64,000 bases of DNA from Haberlea rhodopensis (lineage: Eukaryota; Streptophyta; Magnoliopsida; Lamiales; Gesneriaceae): contig CAJQUN010000141.1 in NCBI GenBank assembly GCA_907163345.1, forward strand, positions 1,178,001 through 1,242,000, given 5' to 3'. Position numbers and translations under genes: made by a program. The notes beneath the pieces are model-generated. The model was not told the origin of the DNA and searched no databases. It saw nothing but the letters and a program-made list of their open reading frames with translations. Shown here one piece after another: positions 1 through 11,600 of the stretch (its first letter is position 1; each line of letters opens with the position of its first letter).

Positions 1-1369
1 AGTGACGATCGTCGTCATGGTATGTGTTTTGCCTTTACGCTTATTTGTCTTGTACATTGAGGGCAATGCACATATTAAGTTTGGGGGGGTTTGTTTATAT
101 TTGTAGTTTTTGCATTTCTGCTTCTTGTCTTGTTTCTTTTCTTGCATGACTGCACTTTTATGAGACTAAATCGTCCTTGAGCACTATCAACAAATTTTTT
201 TTTTTTAAGAAAATGAGTCAATACTTGAGAAATGATGAGTTGGATTTGCAACAGTAATACATGATGAAATTAATCCCCATCTAGATAGGAGTCATGAAAA
301 TTTTTAACTTGTTTGTATATATCCTTTGTTGAGCTGATGTCAAAATTGAGGAATAGTTTGAGCACGTTTTGAGTCATGATTGAGTGAAGTATGTATTGAA
401 TAAAGTGAACACTTGTGTTAACTATGATTAGTCTTGAGCATCTTAGAAAAATTTACAATTTATTTGAAAGCACTTTGAGGCAAAATTTTATAATTAGGAA
501 CTTGACTTGGAGATGATTTAGGCAATCTTTGGACCGTTTGTGCCTTTCAAGCTTACCTTGTTTACATCATTCCTTAGTGTCCCCTCTTGAGCCTTACTGA
601 AAAAAGAATGGTATATGTATTGCATATAATTAGACCCCCATTCGACATTTTTTGGCTAACTCATTATACCTACCTTGGATTGAGCCTAAATGAAAACATT
701 TATCCATCCCCAAGAGAGTATAATGAATCTCATTCATTGCACTGAATTGTTATATGTAGAGGAGTTCATTGTGAAAAAAAAATGAACAAAAGAATGAGCA
801 ATAAGAAAAGATGTAGAGAAAAGCCTTGGAAAAAAAAATGAAAACATTCAAATAAGACCCAAAGTGGTCAAGGCTAGAAAAAGTTGAAGAGAAGCTCAAT
901 ATTGTGCGAACAAGTTTGAACTGATTCTTCTATACTCTCTTCTTTGCATTCATCCTACCTTTTCTTTGGAGCCGACACCAAAAGGCCTAACACTATAAGC
1001 TTTTAAAGACCTTCTGATCCAAGTCTAGGGAATAATTACATTAGTGGAGAAGTGCTGGATAGTAGATTTGTAGAGTATTTTAAAGTAATCTTGACTTTGA
1101 GTTTTTATGGCACGGTTTGATCTTAAAAGATATGTATATAACTCATGTTTGACAATAGCACACACGCACGTTCCGATGTTGCGATGTATTGTTTAGCATA
1201 GGAGAAAACGCTTCATGTTGAACTTTGAATGACTCTTATTGATGTATAAGTAGGATTGCTGAGCTTTTACGTTGAGTTGTAAAGATGATTCATTCAAAGT
1301 ATTAAGTTTGACTCTACTTTTTGAGCTTATTGCTTGCTCGAGGACGATCAAGTCCAAGTTTGGGGGAGT
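1..1369 (+). mobile_element. 3' non-coding tail of a Tat/Athila-like Ty3/gypsy element
   Basis: No ORF of interest. The stretch is AT-rich and ends in a polypurine tract at 1356-1369 (AAGTTTGGGGGAGT) directly before an LTR starting TGATAG. A second PPT-like motif (AAGTTT followed by seven G) lies at 77-89. A long non-coding region between pol and the 3' LTR, with repeated AAGTTTGGGGG motifs, is typical of the plant Tat/Athila branch of Ty3/gypsy. The coding part lies left of the window, so the clade is inferred from non-coding signals only. Confidence 0.6.
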
Positions 1370-2814
1370 TGATAGGCTTAGATTTTAAGTGTTTTTAGCT
1401 GTAATTTCTTTCCGTTTTTCGTACTTTTTCCTGGATGAAATTACGCTTTTTGGTGTTTATTTGCTTATTTCAGGAAAATAGGTTGAAATGGTAGAAATGA
1501 GCTAAACTGAAGAAAACGGGTGAAATCGAGGCGAAAAAGAGAAAAAAATGAAGAAATATGATTTTTCAGAATTTCGATCGATCGAGATTATATCTCGATC
1601 GATCGATCCAGGCAGAAACTTCAGCAAAATTTTTATCGAAGTGTCGATCGATCGGAATGAAAATCTGGATCGATCGATCGAGGCAGAAAGTTTCAAAGGC
1701 TGAAGTGAACAGTGCGCCGATCGATCGAAAAATATTTTCGATCGATCGATACGCGATTTTCTGAAAATCTTATTTTCCAAATTTAACGTGATTCTCGGTG
1801 GTTTAAATGAGGGATCTCTTCCATATCATTCCATATCATATCAGAGAGGGTTGAGAACTGATTTTCATCACCCAAGAACCCTAGCCGCCGCCAAGAAGAA
1901 TCCGGGGAAAAGCCATCTTCCTCCGTTCTTCGTCCGAGCTTGAGCGAGATAATTCCGGAGTGCAAGGAAGGAGCAAGAGAAGAGATTACGGTGCAACGCA
2001 CGGATTCGTTCCAGCATTTATCGTATTTCTAAACTCGGATTTATTTGATTTTCATTTTAATTGGATGTTTTTGAGGTTGAGAAACAATTAAACGTCTTAT
2101 TGATTTGTTTTGAATTGAATTGAGTTTATTTTATCGAGTTTGAGTAAAATTGTGTTTCATTTATTGATTCGATTGTGTTTGAGTGGATTGATTACTTATT
2201 GTTCATGAATTAAATGCTTATTAAGATCAAAGCCTAGCTAACTTTGATTGAATTTTGTGAGTTATAACCGAGATCGAGAGATAACGTTATAATACGCTAC
2301 AGTAATTCATGATGTATGTTTAAGATTGAGATCGAGAGATAAAATCACATACGTGAGCACTTTGAATCGAGAGATTTAGAGTAACGAGGTTTTGAAGATT
2401 TATGCAATATCGGATTAGTAAATAAGTGAACGAGAGTTACTTGTTCTAATTTGATATTAGTTTCTTACAGCTCGAGAGAGTGTATTGAATAATAACGAAA
2501 TCCTTAAGAATCAATTGTTTGGTAATTGCCTATTCAAACGAATCATTGAAGATAACATAGTTGAACAGATCTAGATAAATTTCTCGAGCGAATTTCCTTT
2601 GCATATCCGGAAGCCATTTATTTACCATTTTTGTTCTTTAGTTCTAGAGTTGCATTAGTTTAATCTACTCCCTTGTTAATCGTAGGCTAAATATAATTTT
2701 TCTAGTTTTATTTGGTACTTATACGTTAATCCCTGTGGATTCGACAACCCTTACTTTCATTTAACTATACTAAAACTTGACAACCGTGCACTTGCGGTAT
2801 AGAATCGCGTTACA
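1370..2814 (+). repeat. 3' LTR of the Tat/Athila-like element
   Basis: The LTR starts TGATAGGCTTAG right after the PPT and ends near TCGCGTTACA at 2814, giving about 1.45 kb. Its end carries the ACTTGACAACCGTGCACTTG type of terminus often seen in this branch. A reverse-complement relative of that terminus occurs at about 51440-51480. The partner LTR is outside the window, so the end point is approximate and no TSD can be tested. Short antisense and sense ORFs inside it are products of the GATC repeats. Confidence 0.6.
1575..1751. repeat. CGATCGATCG palindrome array in the LTR
   Basis: At least six copies of ATCGATCGATCGAT-like palindromes occur within about 175 bp, separated by 20-35 bp of unrelated sequence. 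Each copy could form a short hairpin or bind a dimeric protein. Comparable arrays occur in three other LTR families of this window. Confidence 0.8.
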
Positions 2815-2869
2815 CTCTGAAATCTTTTGTTTAAAAATAAAGCGGTCAATTGTGATACCGCCGCTGTTG

Positions 2870-3668
2870 AGCGAGCGATGGGACATGATGTGGGGATAAT
2901 GCGAAATCATTAATTGAGTTGTATATGATTTCTGTAATCATTAGTGTAATGATTTAATCATATTTGATTATGAAATTGGCATGGTAAGAATGTGCATAGT
3001 TAATCAATGTAATGATTAATTGATTTTGGGAATTTGATGGTTTTGGTTATTGTGAGAACAGGAACAGCACGTGGAATCCCATATGATAACGATACTATAC
3101 ATGGAGTATCTTTTAAAATTTATAGCTTTATATTCTGTAAATTATGAATTGTGATATTGATGTTATTGAGATGGTGGATTGGTATGCTCACCCCGTGTGG
3201 GGGCTGTTTCTGTTGGGACAGGTGAACATGTACAACACCAGTTCCGGAGTTGAGTTCGGGCTATCGATTGGGAATGCTTCCAGGGCTGAGGTACCAATGT
3301 TGGTATTGAGTAGTATGCTTTGTACATTAGATACACATTCATTTATTCAATGCTCACCTGTGAGCATCCTGATGTGTATATGTGTTGTTTAAAGGTTATG
3401 AGCTTTTCTCTTTCATTTATATGTTGCATGCAATTAATTAAGGAAATTGCATGATGAATTGAGCATATGAAATTGGTGCATTGTACAGTGCATACGTGGC
3501 TAGTTGAGCCTTATGAGGATTTAACATTAAGTGGATTGATGTCGAAATTTTATAGATGGTATGGCAATGCTATGGAAGCATGTGTAAGAATTCCCTAATG
3601 ACAAGAATGTATGCACTAATATTTGTGATAATGCACTAATAGCGGGTTAAGGTAACGAGAGCCTTACA
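2870..3668 (+). repeat. Truncated LTR related to the LARD2 family
   Basis: This stretch carries the module order of the LARD LTR 3' halves. A left stem arm AACAGGAACAG (3057-3067) and right arm CTGTTTCTGTT (3204-3214) are present, followed by GTGAGCA and the terminus GCCTTACA at 3668. It lacks the 5' half (TATA, GC-rich block) and the later GGGGAGACTCTGCCC module. The left limit is approximate. A CCGCTGTTGAGCGAGCG motif at about 2870 recalls the hairpin units found elsewhere. Confidence 0.55.
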
Positions 3669-3719
3669 AAACCTCTCTGTTCCATATTTTGAGATTGTTT
3701 TTCATTAATTTCAGATTTT

Positions 3720-5200
3720 CCTTCAATATGAAACCTCCGCACCCCTGTACATGAAACGAGAGTCATTCCTTCTCAACAAAATCTTTGAATTGATTATGAT
3801 TGGACCACGAGTTCACTACTCTAAATGGTTTTGGGCCCCAATCCGAAGCTTGGTTATTTAGCATGATAGCATAGTGATCCAATATCGATCTATTCATCCC
3901 CCATGTCTGATGTTCGACCATTCCTAAAGCCATTTAGCCGATACTAGAAAACGGTCTAGTCGACTAACACACGAACCATCCGGTCTATACCATGTGAATT
4001 TTCTTCCAAGTAAAGGAATATCAACCAGTCTCGATTTGATAATGAAATCATCAAATTTAGATATCTCCAACAGATTGGGTGAGAGGTTTCTTCCTCTCCT
4101 TTCGCTTCTTGATCGTACTGCATTAAAATCACCACATATACACCATCTGACCTCATCAGGTCGAGAAATTCTGCTGAGAATGTGTTCCCATAATCTCCTA
4201 TTCGATATTAAGCCCCCTGGAGAATAGACATTGATGAAATTACATGGTATTTTTGCTTGACCCCAAACTCCTCCAATCCTCAATAAACCTTCCTCTCCCC
4301 AACAACTTGTCATTTGGAAAACAGAAGATTTCCAAATGCATAGTAATCCCCCTGATGTCCCTATAGCTTCTTTAAAGACCCAATTGAAATCTTCATCCCC
4401 CCAAATTAAATTACAAAACTCTTCCTGGATGCATAAGAAGTCTATCCTCTCATTCATAGCAAAAGATCTGAGTTCCCTTTTTTTTACCCTTCCACCCAAC
4501 CCTCTGACATTATAACTCACGTTTTCATGGACACGAGTTCAACCCCAAATTCTGGATTCTCATCAAAGTTCTTATTGATAGCCCTTGCATCTCTTGTTTC
4601 TAAATCCATCAATCTTTTGATAATATCCTTATCATTTCCATGACCAATAATTCCAAGTTTCCTGCCAATGTTCCATAATTCTGTAGCTTCCCACCACAGA
4701 TCCTTGACTTTCGAGTGTGGACTGATTAAATGCTCACTCGAACCTACATTCCCCATCATTTGATTAGAGATAGAATGATGGATATGATTTCTTTTTTTGT
4801 ATATTATGCCAAATCTTCTCAGTTCTGAATCTGGAACATGACACTTGAGTCCTTTGGCTGATTGCCCGGCCTCAATACCTTTTTCCAGATTAAAGCCTCG
4901 TGATACCTCAGACTTAGACTTGAAGTTCACTTGTATCGGCTTATATTCTTCCTCCTTCTCAACAACGACATGATTTGAGAATTCGATATAATTTGCTTTG
5001 AATGCAAAGGCTTGATCATGTAATCCTGGAGACCCAAATTTAACGATGAGTCCACACAAACCGAATCTGATATCCATGAGTTCTTGGGGTTTTCCATCAA
5101 ATCCATTTTCTGATTTGATTGATCAAACACCTCATCAATATGCCCGTTATGATCCACCTCCCGATACAACGACCTCGCTGGTTCGAAATCATCCAATATA
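3720..5200 (-). pseudogene. LINE (L1-type) fragment: ORF2 N-terminal linker and endonuclease
   Basis: On the minus strand, 4520-3924 encodes about 198 residues of an apurinic-type endonuclease/exonuclease/phosphatase domain. It shows an NVRGLGG start motif, a QE pair, GDFNAV and a terminal SRLDRFL, as in plant L1 ORF2. The same homology goes on past a stop to about 3720 (SDHYAI then DWGPKPFR). Upstream, 5077-4517 reads as the variable region before the endonuclease, in another frame, so at least one frameshift separates them. Reverse transcriptase is absent. The piece is an internal fragment without poly(A) tail or TSD, and it is certainly non-functional. Confidence 0.8.
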
Positions 5201-5216
5201 GTTTCAGGAATGAAGG

Positions 5217-5904
5217 CTGACCAGGGATAAACATGTCGTTTAGTCTATAGATTTTATAACTTATAATTGATTGATTTGAACGAACAATTGAACATAAATA
5301 ACTTATTCAACTTATAAATTTTTTTAACTATTAATTTAAATAAATTTTACTTATTTAACAGCCAAAAATGTGAAAATCGCTATTCAATTCTTTTGCATGA
5401 CAAATATTGAACAACTTTTTGAATCTTCAAGATGACGACCTTGAGTATTTAGGCAATGCTGCTATATAATTGTAACCTATAATTGAATATTCTTTCGGTA
5501 TTTATCACAATTCCATGTTTCTTTATTGCATCTTCTATATAGTACACATAGATATACAGAAACATACTCACACCCGCACATTCGGATTAAAGAAAGGTAC
5601 ATGCAGAAAACAGGGGAGGAAAAGCTAATGGGAAGGTGACCGTGTCGGAAATTAAAATAAACGTAAAAAGAGATGAGGGTAATTAGGAATTAAAAGTCAT
5701 TCTAAATCTTTACTAGGAGTTGTGGAGATTAGCTTTTTGGTGATGTACATGGGGCATCAAAGTTTGTACCTAAAGATTTCAACAGAAGCCATTAAAAGTC
5801 TACGAGATTTTGGATACCTATAGACTTTTATAGAGTTTTAAAAAGTCAAGTTTGAATACCGTAAGTCTTTTTGAATACCACTAGACTTTTGTGTAGTATA
5901 TAAA
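5217..5904. other. AT-rich gap with a MITE-like stretch
   Basis: No coding region is visible. Between about 5760 and 5900 a short motif (AGACTTTT, with GAATACC/GGATACC) recurs in direct and inverted form. This suggests a decayed MITE or foldback element, but I could not define terminal inverted repeats or a TSD. Confidence 0.3.
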
Positions 5905-6256
5905 GTCTGAATTGCTTGATTTTGAAAAACTTATCTAATAGTGTCACAATAAAAGTGTCTAACTCAGAGGCTTTTTCTAGTAGTGGATACTAAGACAAAG
6001 TTGGTGGAACCAAATGATAGTAAAAAGAGGAAGCATCCCGGCAAAGGACAATGATAATGCAAGACCAAGAAGTTCCTATATAAAAGTCTGAATTGCTTGA
6101 TTTTGAAAAACTTATCTAATAGTGTCACAATAAAAGTGTCTAACTCAGAGGCTTTTTCTAGTAGTGGATACTAAGACAAAGTTGGTGGAACCAAATGCTA
6201 GTAAAAAGAGGAAGCATCCTGGCAAAGGACAAAGATAATGCAAGACCAAGAAGTTC
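5905..6256. repeat. 181-bp direct tandem duplication
   Basis: Two copies lie at an exact offset of 181 bp, from GTCTGAATTGCTTG to AAGACCAAGAAGTTC. They differ by a handful of substitutions. The duplication sits within the copia gag remnant and predates or is independent of the Del1 insertion at 6275. Confidence 0.9.
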
Positions 6257-6269
6257 AAAGGAATGTGCT

Positions 6270-6274
6270 ACAAC
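6270..6274. repeat. Target site duplication of Del1, left copy
   Basis: ACAAC at 6270-6274 is repeated at 16447-16451, directly outside the TG...CA ends of Del1. Removing the element and one copy restores the continuous zinc-knuckle reading of the copia gag. Confidence 0.9.
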
Positions 6275-6499
6275 TGTGATATCCCCGAAATGATTATGTG
6301 TTTTTAAAACATTAATTATGTTATGAAGATTATGGTATTAATTCATTGGGTTGAATTAATTATATTGGGAAAATTTATTTCAGGGTGCATGTGTTATATG
6401 TTGGGAATTTGGGTTGTAGGATGATTATTTGGGGTGTGTGTTGGTCATTGGGGTATAGCATGTTTATTTGGAAATTGAAGTATTTTATTGTTTAAATAC

Positions 6500-6507
6500 T
6501 ATAAAAT
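6500..6507 (+). promoter_or_regulatory. TATA-box candidate of Del1 LTR
   Basis: TATAAAAT in an AT-rich setting about 225 bp into the LTR. By analogy with other plant LTRs, transcription would start about 30 bp downstream. No transcript data are available. Confidence 0.5.
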
Positions 6508-7221
6508 ATCATGTGAGGATATTTTAATACATCGTGTTAAATACCGGGACCAAACATAACACATCACACCACCCAACACCCAAACACCCCCCCAACCCAT
6601 ACCTGCCACAGCTGGCCTTACCCCCCACTTGCCCTCATAATTCACTCCATCTCCATCTCCTCCACTCCAATCCTTTCCCTTTCTTTCCTAAAAACCGTCC
6701 AACACCAGGTGAGCAAGTAGGAAGGTGGAGATTTCAATTTTCTTTGCAAGAAACCTTCCAAAAATCGGAGCAAAGGAGGGTGAGAAACCATGTTCTGTTT
6801 TGGTTTAAGTTTGGTTAAGTTCATGTTTTTATTGGTGTGAAAATGGCATGCTATGTTAGGTTGTGTTAAACCTTCGATTCAAGTTCATTTATGGTGTTTT
6901 TATGAAGTTCCTAGCATGTTTATATGAGCATGTTATATGTGTTATGTGGAAGATTTGTTGGCTTGAATATATGTGTTCGAAAATCTGGAAAAAAGGAAAT
7001 ATGTACCCTGTTTCAGAAGAACTTGAGTGAGCACTATTTTTGTTGGGTGATTTTGATGCATGTGGGTTTAAGTTTGGGTAGAACTTTGTTTTGAATACAC
7101 ACAGGGTAGTATATTGTAGCTCTTAGCATAATTGTTCAAGCATGTGGTATGTAGTATATGCTAGATCTGATGGTATGAATATAGGTGTTGGAGAATTCTG
7201 GAAAATCGCACTGAAACAGAG

Positions 7222-7335
7222 CGACCGATCGATCGGTAAAGAACACCGATTGATCGGTAAAAGCCGTAGCATTTTTATGAAATTCGAAGTGATCACCGAT
7301 CGGTCGGTGATGAGGGCCGATCGATCGGTATGCCC
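7222..7335. repeat. CCGATCGATCGGT palindrome array in Del1 5' LTR
   Basis: Four copies or near copies of ACCGATCGATCGGT-type palindromes occur in about 115 bp. The 3' LTR has the matching set at about 15310-15416, with single-base differences that damage different copies in the two LTRs. Confidence 0.8.
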
Positions 7336-7482
7336 TGTTTTTGAAAAATGTGGAATTTGTTTAGTTTTGGTATCGGGTTATAATGAGGCATCTAATATTG
7401 TGTTGTACACTTGTGTAGAGCCATCACAGGTAGCCACACAACGCAGGGGATAGAATCCTGCAACACACCATATTTTGGAAAG

Positions 7483-7499
7483 GTACGTAAGCGACGTAC
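7483..7499 (+). other. GTACGT hairpin and splice-donor-like site
   Basis: GTACGT (7483-7488) and ACGTAC (7494-7499) flank a 5-nt loop. The left arm is preceded by GAAAG, so AAAG/GTACGTAAG also fits the plant 5' splice-site consensus closely. The same hairpin occurs in the Del2 and LARD LTRs with different loops (3-5 nt). It is followed here by GGGCACCCAACGGTAA. Confidence 0.6.
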
Positions 7500-7663
7500 G
7501 GGCACCCAACGGTAACATGTATTTTATGTTTGTCTATTTGACACATGTTAGATGCAAAGTTGTGCATTATGAGTATGATGCATGTTGTTATGCATTGTTG
7601 TTGCATATGTATGTTGTGGAATAAAGAGTGTGTATTCTACGAGTCAGGGTTATCACAGTGATG

Positions 7664-7837
7664 ATTTTAATGCTTACCGTTTATACCGCTAAAAATATGG
7701 AGCGGGAGGGGGGAGGCTCGCTTGCACATGGAGGCGAGGTTTACCATACGAAGCGAGGATAGAAATACCGCTTGTATGAAGAAGCGAGGGAGGGGATTCC
7801 GCTTATTATGAAGTTATGAAGCGAGGGGCATTAAAAT
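7664..7837 (+). other. Hairpin array closed by a 10-bp stem, Del1 5' LTR
   Basis: ATTTTAATGC (7664-7673) is the exact reverse complement of GCATTAAAAT (7828-7837). Between them CCGCT-type and AGCGAGG/AGCGGG-type segments alternate and can pair as short AGCG/CGCT stems. The 3' LTR copy (15731-15901) has lost one closing base pair. No ORF explains this conservation. Confidence 0.6.
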
Positions 7838-7953
7838 ACACTGATGATAAACTGACTAAGGATTGAAGTAAAGATTTAAGAAGTAAAGATATGTCATGAC
7901 ATTTATTTAAGGAAACCATAATATCATGTATTGATTTGATTATGAGTTATGGT

Positions 7954-8096
7954 ACAGGGACAACCAAAATGGGCGTTTTAAATGCATTGGAAATTCAGGA
8001 AGTATCTTATGCCTATGATTTATGCATTTATGCTTTACATTCATATTATGATTGATATGAACTATGATATGCTCATGTGTTGGGGGTTGTCTTTGT
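7954..8096 (+). other. Conserved long-range stem P1, Del1 5' LTR
   Basis: ACAGGGACAACC (7954-7965) can pair over all 12 positions, two of them G-U, with GGTTGTCTTTGT (8085-8096). The right arm is preceded by a TGCTCA...GGGGG segment that is also found before the right arm in the Del2 and LARD LTRs. Confidence 0.6.
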
Positions 8097-8387
8097 AGGT
8101 GCTTTTGACGATGAGAACCAGGGTCGGGGTTGATACTATGAGCTGTAAGGAGTGCTACAAGATTAGCAGAACAGAAATTTCTTTTGTATAGTTTCTACAA
8201 AGTGTAGAGTAAAGCTATAAGTGTAGTACCTTTTTGTTAGGAATATGTATAATTCCTTTTTGAACTTTTGGTACTGTAATCTCTTAAGCTCGGGTAATCA
8301 ACACGGCCTAATACTCTGATTTATATATGATTAGTTCTCTTATTTGCACCTTAGTATCTTGTATAGATAACGGGGGTCTCACATTTA

Positions 8388-8405
8388 GTGGTATCTGAGC
8401 CAGGT
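8388..8405 (+). promoter_or_regulatory. Primer binding site of Del1
   Basis: TGGTATCTGAGCCAGGTT lies 4 bp after the 5' LTR end and is complementary to the 3' end of plant initiator tRNA-Met, apart from one base (TCTGAG instead of TCAGAG). It is the start site for minus-strand DNA synthesis. Confidence 0.9.
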
Positions 8406-8589
8406 TAGATAACCAGGGAACGAGTAAAGGGTAGCCTTTAGAAACAAGTTGGCTAGGTATTCATTGGTGGGCATGTTTATGCATGTGGTGCATATTTATG
8501 TATAAGTTGTTATACTAACATGCCTTTGCATATGATTACTCTTGTTATCTAACGTCTTATATTATGAACTGCTTTTGGTATTATTGTTA

Positions 8590-8605
8590 ACCCCTGTGTT
8601 ACAGC
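8590..8605 (+). promoter_or_regulatory. Splice-acceptor-like sequence before the gag ATG of Del1
   Basis: A T-rich stretch ends in TGTGTTACAG/C one base before the ATG of gag. The same arrangement (TTGTGTTACAG/C then ATG) is kept in Del2 at about 42860-42872. Together with the donor-like GTACGT in the LTR it could define a leader intron of about 1.1 kb. This is a hypothesis only. Confidence 0.4.
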
Positions 8606-11600
8606 ATGGCGGCTATTAACCCGGAGAATCCCAATGAAGAGGTGGGAGATGTAGGCAGTATCAATGCCAGTATTGCTCAGTCAAATCCTCTATCGCCACC
8701 TGCTGTAGGCGTGGAGCCTAGTGCACAGATACTGCTACCAGGGGAGATAAGTCTGACCCATTTCTTGAGCTATCATCCACCGCTATTTGAAGGGACTGGG
8801 ACTGGGGAAGCAGCCGAGGAATGGCTAGAGAGATTAGAGCAGATATTTGTATCGGCACCCTGTGCACGGACTGCGTGGCTGAGGTTGGCAGAGTTTCAGT
8901 TGGCTAAGAAGTCTTCCATGTGGTGGAAGACAGCAGTTATGGACCTGAGGGTTCAGGGTATGACAGTGGATTGGACTGTATTCAGGACCCAATTCCTTAA
9001 CCGGTATTTCTCCGCCGCTGCCAGACAAGTAAAGGAAGACGAGTTCACCAATCTAAAGCAGGGCAGCATGACGGTATCAGATTATGCTATGCAGTACTCT
9101 TCACTGTTGAGGTATGTGCCTCACATTGCTGTAAACGGTCATGCCAAGATGAGGCATTTTCTGAAGGGGCTGAGGCCAGAGTTGTTTGATCGGGTTGTCT
9201 CCAACAACCTCAGCTCATTTGATGATGCCCTGAGTAGGGCAGAGCTGGCAGAGATTGGGGTTAGTGTATACAAGGAAGCTGTACCCCATTTTGTACCACC
9301 ACAGAGACCAGCTGTTGACAGCCTGAGGCCACGAGGAGACCAGTTTAAGCCTCGTGGGGCTTCTTCATCTTCTAGATTTGGTGGGAAGAAATTTCAGAAT
9401 CAGAAGCAGGGTAATCGGGGACCAGCGCAGGGAAATAGAACAGGAGGGAACAAGTGTGACAACTGTGGAGGATTTCATCTGACTCGTGACTGCCGAGGCT
9501 GTTATGTTTGTGGCAGGGTGGGCCACCTGGCTCGGGCTTGCCCCAATCGGGTAGGTCAGACAGACTCAGGGCCGAATAGGCCAAGATTTGACGCTAGGAC
9601 GGCACCACCGAGACAGCAGTTTGCACCTCGACCACAGGGAGGTCAGGCGGCAGGACCGCCGCAGGGTCAAGTATATGCACTGACTCGAGAGCAGGCAGAG
9701 GCAGCCCCGAAGGAGGTGATTGCTGGTACGTGCCACTTACTTACGTACCCTGCATTTATTTTGGTAGATACAGGTGATTCTCATTCATTTGTATCTTCTG
9801 CTTTTGTGGAGAGACACCACTTGTGTTCGTCTCCGTTGCCCACGCCTCTTATGGTCTCGACACCCACGGGGAAGCATGTGATTGCAGATCGACTACTATC
9901 TGATTGCCTCATTTATTTTGAGGGCAATGATCTGAGGGCCGATCTGATCTTGTTGGATATGGCAGATTTTGACTGCATTGTCGGCATTGATGTGTTGAGC
10001 AGATACCAGGCCGTGGTTGATTGCCGTCAGAGGATGATGCGTTTTCTATCTGATCAGGGGTTTCAGTGGACCTTCTATGTGGACGTCTCTCGTCCCAAGG
10101 AAGAGTTGAGGATCGAGGATATACCAGTAGTTACGAAATTCACCGATGTGTTTCCGGATGAGATTCCAGGATTTCTGCCGATCAGGGATGTGGAGTTTGC
10201 GATTGAGTTACTGCCAGGGACATCTGCTATTTCCCATGCCTCTTATAGGATGGCACCGGCAGAGCTGAGGGAGCTGAAAGTGCAGTTGTAGGAGCTCCTC
10301 GACAAAGGATACATTCGCCCTAGTGTATCACCATGGGGTGCGCCAGTCTTGTTCGTAAAGAAAAAGGATGGTTCGATGCGTCTGTGCATCGATTACCGTC
10401 AATTGAATAAAGTGACAATCAAGAACAAGTACCCCCTTCCGAGGATTGATGACCTATTTGACCAGCTTCAGGGCACAGAGCTTTACTCGAAGATTGACTT
10501 GAGGTCAGGCTATCACCAGATACAAGTTAGGGCTGACGACATACAAAAGACAGCCTTTCGAACTCGGTACGGGCACTATGAGTTCTTAGTAATGCCATTC
10601 GGGGTGACGAATGCCCCTGCAGTATTTATGAGCTTGATGAACAGAATATTTCAGAGGTATCTGGATCAGTTTGTGATCGTGTCTATTGACGACATTCTGG
10701 TTTATTCAAGAAGTAAGGAGGAGCATGCCAATCATTTGAGGACGGTACTTCAGATCCTTAGGGAGCATCAGTTGTACGCCAAGCTCAGCAAGTGTGAGTT
10801 CTGGCTGAGCAGTGTAGCGTTCTTGGGTCACATTATCTCTCGAGAGGGGATATCAGTAGATCCCAGAAAGGTAGAAGCAGTTATGGATTGGTCTGCGCCG
10901 ACTTCAGTTACTGAGATCCGAAGTTTTCTGGGTTTGGCTGGGTATTATCGACGCTTTGTCGAAGGATTTTCAAAGATTGCCAAGCCATTGACGCAGCTAA
11001 CTCAGAAGGGAGTTCCATTCTTTTGGTCGGAAGCTTGTGAGCAGAGTTTCCGGGAATTAAAGCACAGACTGACTTCAGCACCAGTTTTGGTAATTCCCAG
11101 GGAGAACAAGGGGTTCGTTCTCTATACTGACGCATCGCTTCAGGGTCTAGGATGCGTGCTGATGCAGGGTAAGCACGTTGTGGCTTACGCTTCGAGACAA
11201 TTGAAACCACACGAGACGAGGTATCCAGTTCACGATTTGGAACTAGCAGCTATAGTGTTTGCCTTGAAGATATGGCGACACTACTTATACGGTTCCTCAT
11301 TCACTATCTTCACTTATCACAAGAGCCTGAAGTTCTTGTTTACGCAGGCTGAGCTGAATATGAGACAGAGGAGATGGATGGACCTGCTGAAAGATTATGA
11401 CTGTGAAATCGAATACCATCCGGGAAGAGCAAATTTAACAGCCGATGCTTAGAGTCGGAAGGTGAAGAGCACAACAGAGGATGCCATGTGTCTATCAGCT
11501 ATGATGGGCTCCTACTGTCAGTTGGGATTTGATTATGATGTGTCTACTTCACCCGTACAGGTATTGACCTTATTAGCTGAGCCCGTTATTTATGATCACA

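Larger units (their letters stand above)
5905..6274 (+). pseudogene. Ty1/copia gag remnant, left half, with an internal tandem duplication
   Basis: Translation just before 6274 gives a basic stretch followed by KFKGMCYN, the start of a copia gag zinc knuckle. The reading resumes at 16452 with SGKPSHKAEDC, so the knuckle (second Cys changed to Ser) was cut by Del1. The preceding segment is a tandem duplication with a period of 181 bp (5905-6075 and 6086-6256), including several substitutions. Stops inside make it a pseudogene. Confidence 0.75.
6275..8383 (+). repeat. 5' LTR of Del1
   Basis: Starts TGTGATATCC, ends GGGTCTCACA. A TATA-like TATAAAAT lies at 6500-6507, only about 225 bp from the 5' end, so most of the LTR would be transcribed leader (R-U5). 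In order it holds a GATCGATC palindrome array (7222-7335), a GTACGT hairpin (7483-7499), a hairpin array closed by a 10-bp stem (7664-7837) and a long-range stem (7954-8096). Unlike the 3' copy it keeps about 17 bp near 7373. Confidence 0.9.

Noticed and set aside
3144..3392. 82-residue plus-strand ORF, with relatives at 19628, 25977, 53475 and inverted 57342
   Set aside because: It covers the conserved P1 and pseudoknot region of the LTRs; frames and ends differ between copies, so structure rather than protein explains the conservation.
8388..8405. Possible tRNA gene at the PBS
   Set aside because: Only the short complement of the tRNA-iMet 3' end is present, with no cloverleaf around it.
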